64,000 bases of DNA, from contig NC_080081.1 of NCBI RefSeq assembly GCF_949987535.1, positions 66,857,603 to 66,921,602 of the forward strand. The letters run 5' to 3'. How positions within the stretch are numbered: the stretch's first letter is position 1; each line of letters begins with the position of its first letter. The notes beneath the pieces were generated by a model. It searched no databases, was not told where the DNA came from, and saw nothing but the letters and a program-made list of their open reading frames with translations. The stretch comes from Balaenoptera acutorostrata (Eukaryota > Chordata > Mammalia > Artiodactyla > Balaenopteridae). A program made the translations under genes and the position numbers. Positions 62,201 through 64,000 of the stretch are shown one piece after another.

Positions 62201-63243
62201 ACTCTCTCTAGTTCTAAGGGCCATGATCTTAACTGGTGACTTAGCACCAAAAAAAAAAAAAAGGTAAATTAGGAAGTAATCCTTACCCCAGAAAGGTTTA
62301 GACACCAAAAGAAAGAAAGCACCTTAGCAGTGTTTTCTGTTGATGCTACCAGTACTTTTCATGATACTCAGTGTAGAAACTTGCTTCTTCTTTGAAAATA
62401 AAAACAATAGCACAGAATCCTTCTGGTAAATGAAAATGGATTGGTGTCCCCATCTTGCTGACATGCCTTGTGGTTCTAATCTCTATAACTCTTGCTGTAG
62501 AGAAACTTCCCCAGAGCAATGTTAAGGAGTCATAGAATCCTCAAATGAGTTTCCTTAGCCCTATCCCTACCTCAATCCAAATCTTCACAAGAGATAAGTA
62601 AAAGTATTTACAACTGAGGAATGCCATTGTATATAAACTAGAACACAGCTACAGAGAAACTACAAATTTTGTAATACATTGGTTTTGGGGACACTGAAAT
62701 CCTGGGAAGATTTCAATTCTAACATTCCTTCAGTACTAATGAAGATAAAAGAGAATGTTGACAGTCACTGATATTCAAGGTCTAAAGTCTATCGATTGAA
62801 TCTTTTATACAGATACCTTTAACATAAAGAAACCAATTTCCAAAATATCCTTTTAAATAAATGTCACACTCAACACTTGGATAGAAGTAAATTGAATGTT
62901 TTACAAAAGAAAATCTAAAAATTAATTGTCAAGGATCTTCAGCTTTTTACCAAAAGATTTTAATTTCTAAGGAATCACTTTTCTTTAGTCATTGACTCAT
63001 AGCAAGAAATAATTTCCCCAAAGTTATAGGTGTACATATGGAAGATCATCTGAGAAGCATTTATAGTCCCATGCAAATAATGTACTGTATAGCTAGCAGA
63101 AAATTTGTTGCAGTTATTTTCAGTCGGGTGAAATTTTAAACCATATTTTCTTTTGCATAGGTTTGATCCTGGTCCTGCCTTGCATAGACGTGTTTGTCAA
63201 AGTTGATCTCCGGACCGTTACGTGCAACATCCCTCCACAGGAG
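53203..63243 (+). CDS. STOML3: STOML3, stomatin-like protein 3 (first 4 coding exons, partial)
   Basis: The coding exons are 53203-53254, 60262-60365, 60447-60519 and 63161-63243: 312 nt, 104 codons, with later exons beyond the window. Residues 1-17 are a polar N-terminus (MDPGASSPEKQDKENLV). A hydrophobic hairpin at about 25-50 (GVCGWILFSFSFLLM, then ITFPISIWMCL) includes the central proline, residue 44, typical of stomatins. The SPFH/PHB domain then begins with IIKEYERAVVLRLGRI and VFVKVDLRTVTCNIPPQE. STOML3 is an oligomeric inner-leaflet membrane protein of olfactory cilia and touch neurons that tunes mechanosensitive channels. The start was chosen for family homology and G at -3. An overlapping upstream ATG lies at 53198. 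No disabling change is seen in this part. Confidence 0.94.
55110..56460 (-). mobile_element. Old L1 3' region split by an LTR
   Basis: caataaagtgcacaagtctt before the LTR and cagtcaccacccagatcaag after it belong to one L1 segment. 56140-56455 ends with ttcatttccctgatgtg. Minus orientation. Confidence 0.6.
55169..55705 (+). mobile_element. Solo LTR of an endogenous gammaretrovirus-like (ERV1) element
   Basis: The 537-bp unit starts TGACAGACTG and ends ATTGCCACA. The 4-bp target duplication GGCT is at 55165-55168 and 55706-55709. It has CCAATCAG at about 55532, a TATA-like cataaagc near 55572 and AATAAA at 55656-55661. No viral coding sequence is present. Confidence 0.75.
60076..60110. repeat. 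(GT)n microsatellite
   Basis: GTGTGTGTGTGTGTGTGT with one GCGCG interruption, 150 bp before STOML3 exon 2. Confidence 0.9.
60262..60365 (+). CDS. STOML3: STOML3 coding exon 2 (membrane hairpin)
   Basis: The acceptor is catttcctag and the donor AAG|gtaata. It carries the membrane hairpin with proline 44 and the cysteines of GVCGW and WMCLK. The second is near the palmitoylation site known in stomatin. Confidence 0.95.
60447..60519 (+). CDS. STOML3: STOML3 coding exon 3
   Basis: The acceptor is aatctcttag and the donor CCAG|gtatga, only 81 bp after exon 2. It encodes IIKEYERAVVLRLGRIQGDK then AKGP, the start of the SPFH domain. Confidence 0.95.
60520..63160. other. STOML3: STOML3 intron 3
   Basis: It holds a MIR at 62020-62240 (minus) and a poly(A) tract near 62250; the rest is not recognised. 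Confidence 0.5.
62020..62240 (-). mobile_element. MIR SINE
   Basis: The series tgcctggcactatgtttagt, gaagctcaggaaaatt, cacaagctagtaagtggtag is a typical MIR. Confidence 0.7.
63161..63243 (+). CDS. STOML3: STOML3 coding exon 4
   Basis: The acceptor is tttgcatag and the donor GAG|gtaatg. It encodes LILVLPCIDVFVKVDLRTVT then CNIPPQE. Phase 0 at the end fits the next exon expected in the family. Confidence 0.95.
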
Positions 63244-64000
63244 GTAATGCTGATTAAAGCTACGTTTCTAGAAATAAAACCAATATCTTCCCTGTTACAG
63301 GGACAATTGAGACTGTATCATATGTTTGCAAACTATAAAGGGAAAGATGAACTGAATTCTTAGAGATCTGCTTGGGGAGTCCTAGGTGGCTCCTGAGACT
63401 ACTGGACTTTGTTTCGCCAAATGAGAATGAAGCCAAGGGCAAGGGCTGAATTGCTAGAAGACCTGCAATGACTGGGTGGGAGAAAGTCTGAGAGAAGAGA
63501 GAGAAAGGATACAGATGGCAGAGAAACTGGGATGGAGAATGACAAGCCGATCCTTGGAAGAGTCTGATAAATCATTGTACGAGGGGGCTGAAATTGATTT
63601 GGTGACTGGTTATGACTTTATCCTTTCCATCACCGTCTCCGGAAATGTTTTAGTAATATCGATATCACTCACCTCTGCATTAAATTTTGTTAACTTTTTA
63701 TTTTATATTGGAGCATAGTTGACTAACAATGTTGTGTTACTTTCAGGTGTATAGCAAAGTGATTCAGTTATACGTATACATATATCTATTCTTTTTCAAA
63801 TTCTTTTCCCATTTAGGTTGTTACAGAATATTGAGCAGAGTTCCCTGTGCTATACAGTAGGTCCTTGTTGGTTATCCATTTTAAATATAGCCGTGTGTAC
63901 TGCACTAAATTTTTTGAGTGTTTGGATGCAACAAAGTGGGGTGTGCATTGGGAAAGAGCAGACACTGTACAGGGCTCACCTATAACTGGATTTCAAATAG
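63244..64000. other. STOML3: STOML3 intron 4, runs off the window
   Basis: It contains an L1 tail (63690-63900) and no further exon before the window ends. Confidence 0.6.
63689..63900 (-). mobile_element. L1 3' tail fragment
   Basis: Complement of the cetartiodactyl L1 tail (tgttgtgttactttcaggtg, ctatacagtaggtccttgtt). The likely duplication TGCATTAAATTTT / TGCACTAAATTTT is at 63677 and 63901. Confidence 0.75.

Overview
This is mammalian nuclear DNA, almost certainly from a whale or dolphin. Eight long tRNA-derived SINEs of the cetacean CHR type (head GGGCTTCCCTGGTGGC, end GAAGACCCAACACAGCC) lie in it, most with target-site duplications, along with an older relative and L1 3' ends of the cetartiodactyl kind. 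Several SINEs are of the shorter subtype I associate with toothed whales, so a toothed whale is the best guess. That is inference, because no species marker was tested.

Three protein genes are present, in the order known from human chromosome 13q13: NHLRC3 (minus strand, 7 coding exons, 14952 down to 6876, 349 codons), PROSER1 (plus strand, 13 coding exons, 16290-42444, 902 codons) and the first four coding exons of STOML3 (plus strand, 53203-63243, 104 codons, continuing past the right edge). I read all exon boundaries by hand. Every intron runs GT-AG, every junction keeps the reading frame, and none of the three genes shows a stop or frameshift in the window.

Layout: 1-6000 is flanking DNA with L1, MIR and one SINE. 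6000-6875 is the NHLRC3 3' UTR and flank. 6876-14952 is NHLRC3. About 14.86-16.06 kb is a CpG-rich block shared by the divergent NHLRC3 and PROSER1 starts. 16.2-43.7 kb is PROSER1, whose very large coding exon 39161-40811 is strongly GC- and alanine-rich in its second half. 43.7-53.0 kb is intergenic and mostly repeats, including a broken L1 with a SINE nested in it. 53.2 kb to the end is STOML3, whose long first intron holds an L1 split by a solo LTR.

The genes do not form a pathway. NHLRC3 encodes a secreted or lumenal NHL-repeat protein, PROSER1 a nuclear Pro/Ser-rich regulator linked to TET2/OGT and enhancer methylation, and STOML3 a membrane stomatin of olfactory and mechanosensory neurons. 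I found no previously undescribed system. The best leads are SINE copies carrying unique 3' tags between two tails, Olf-1/EBF-like sites at the STOML3 start, an open STOML3 in a lineage with reduced smell, a phospho-dependent SUMO motif in PROSER1 and the GC/alanine shift of its big exon.
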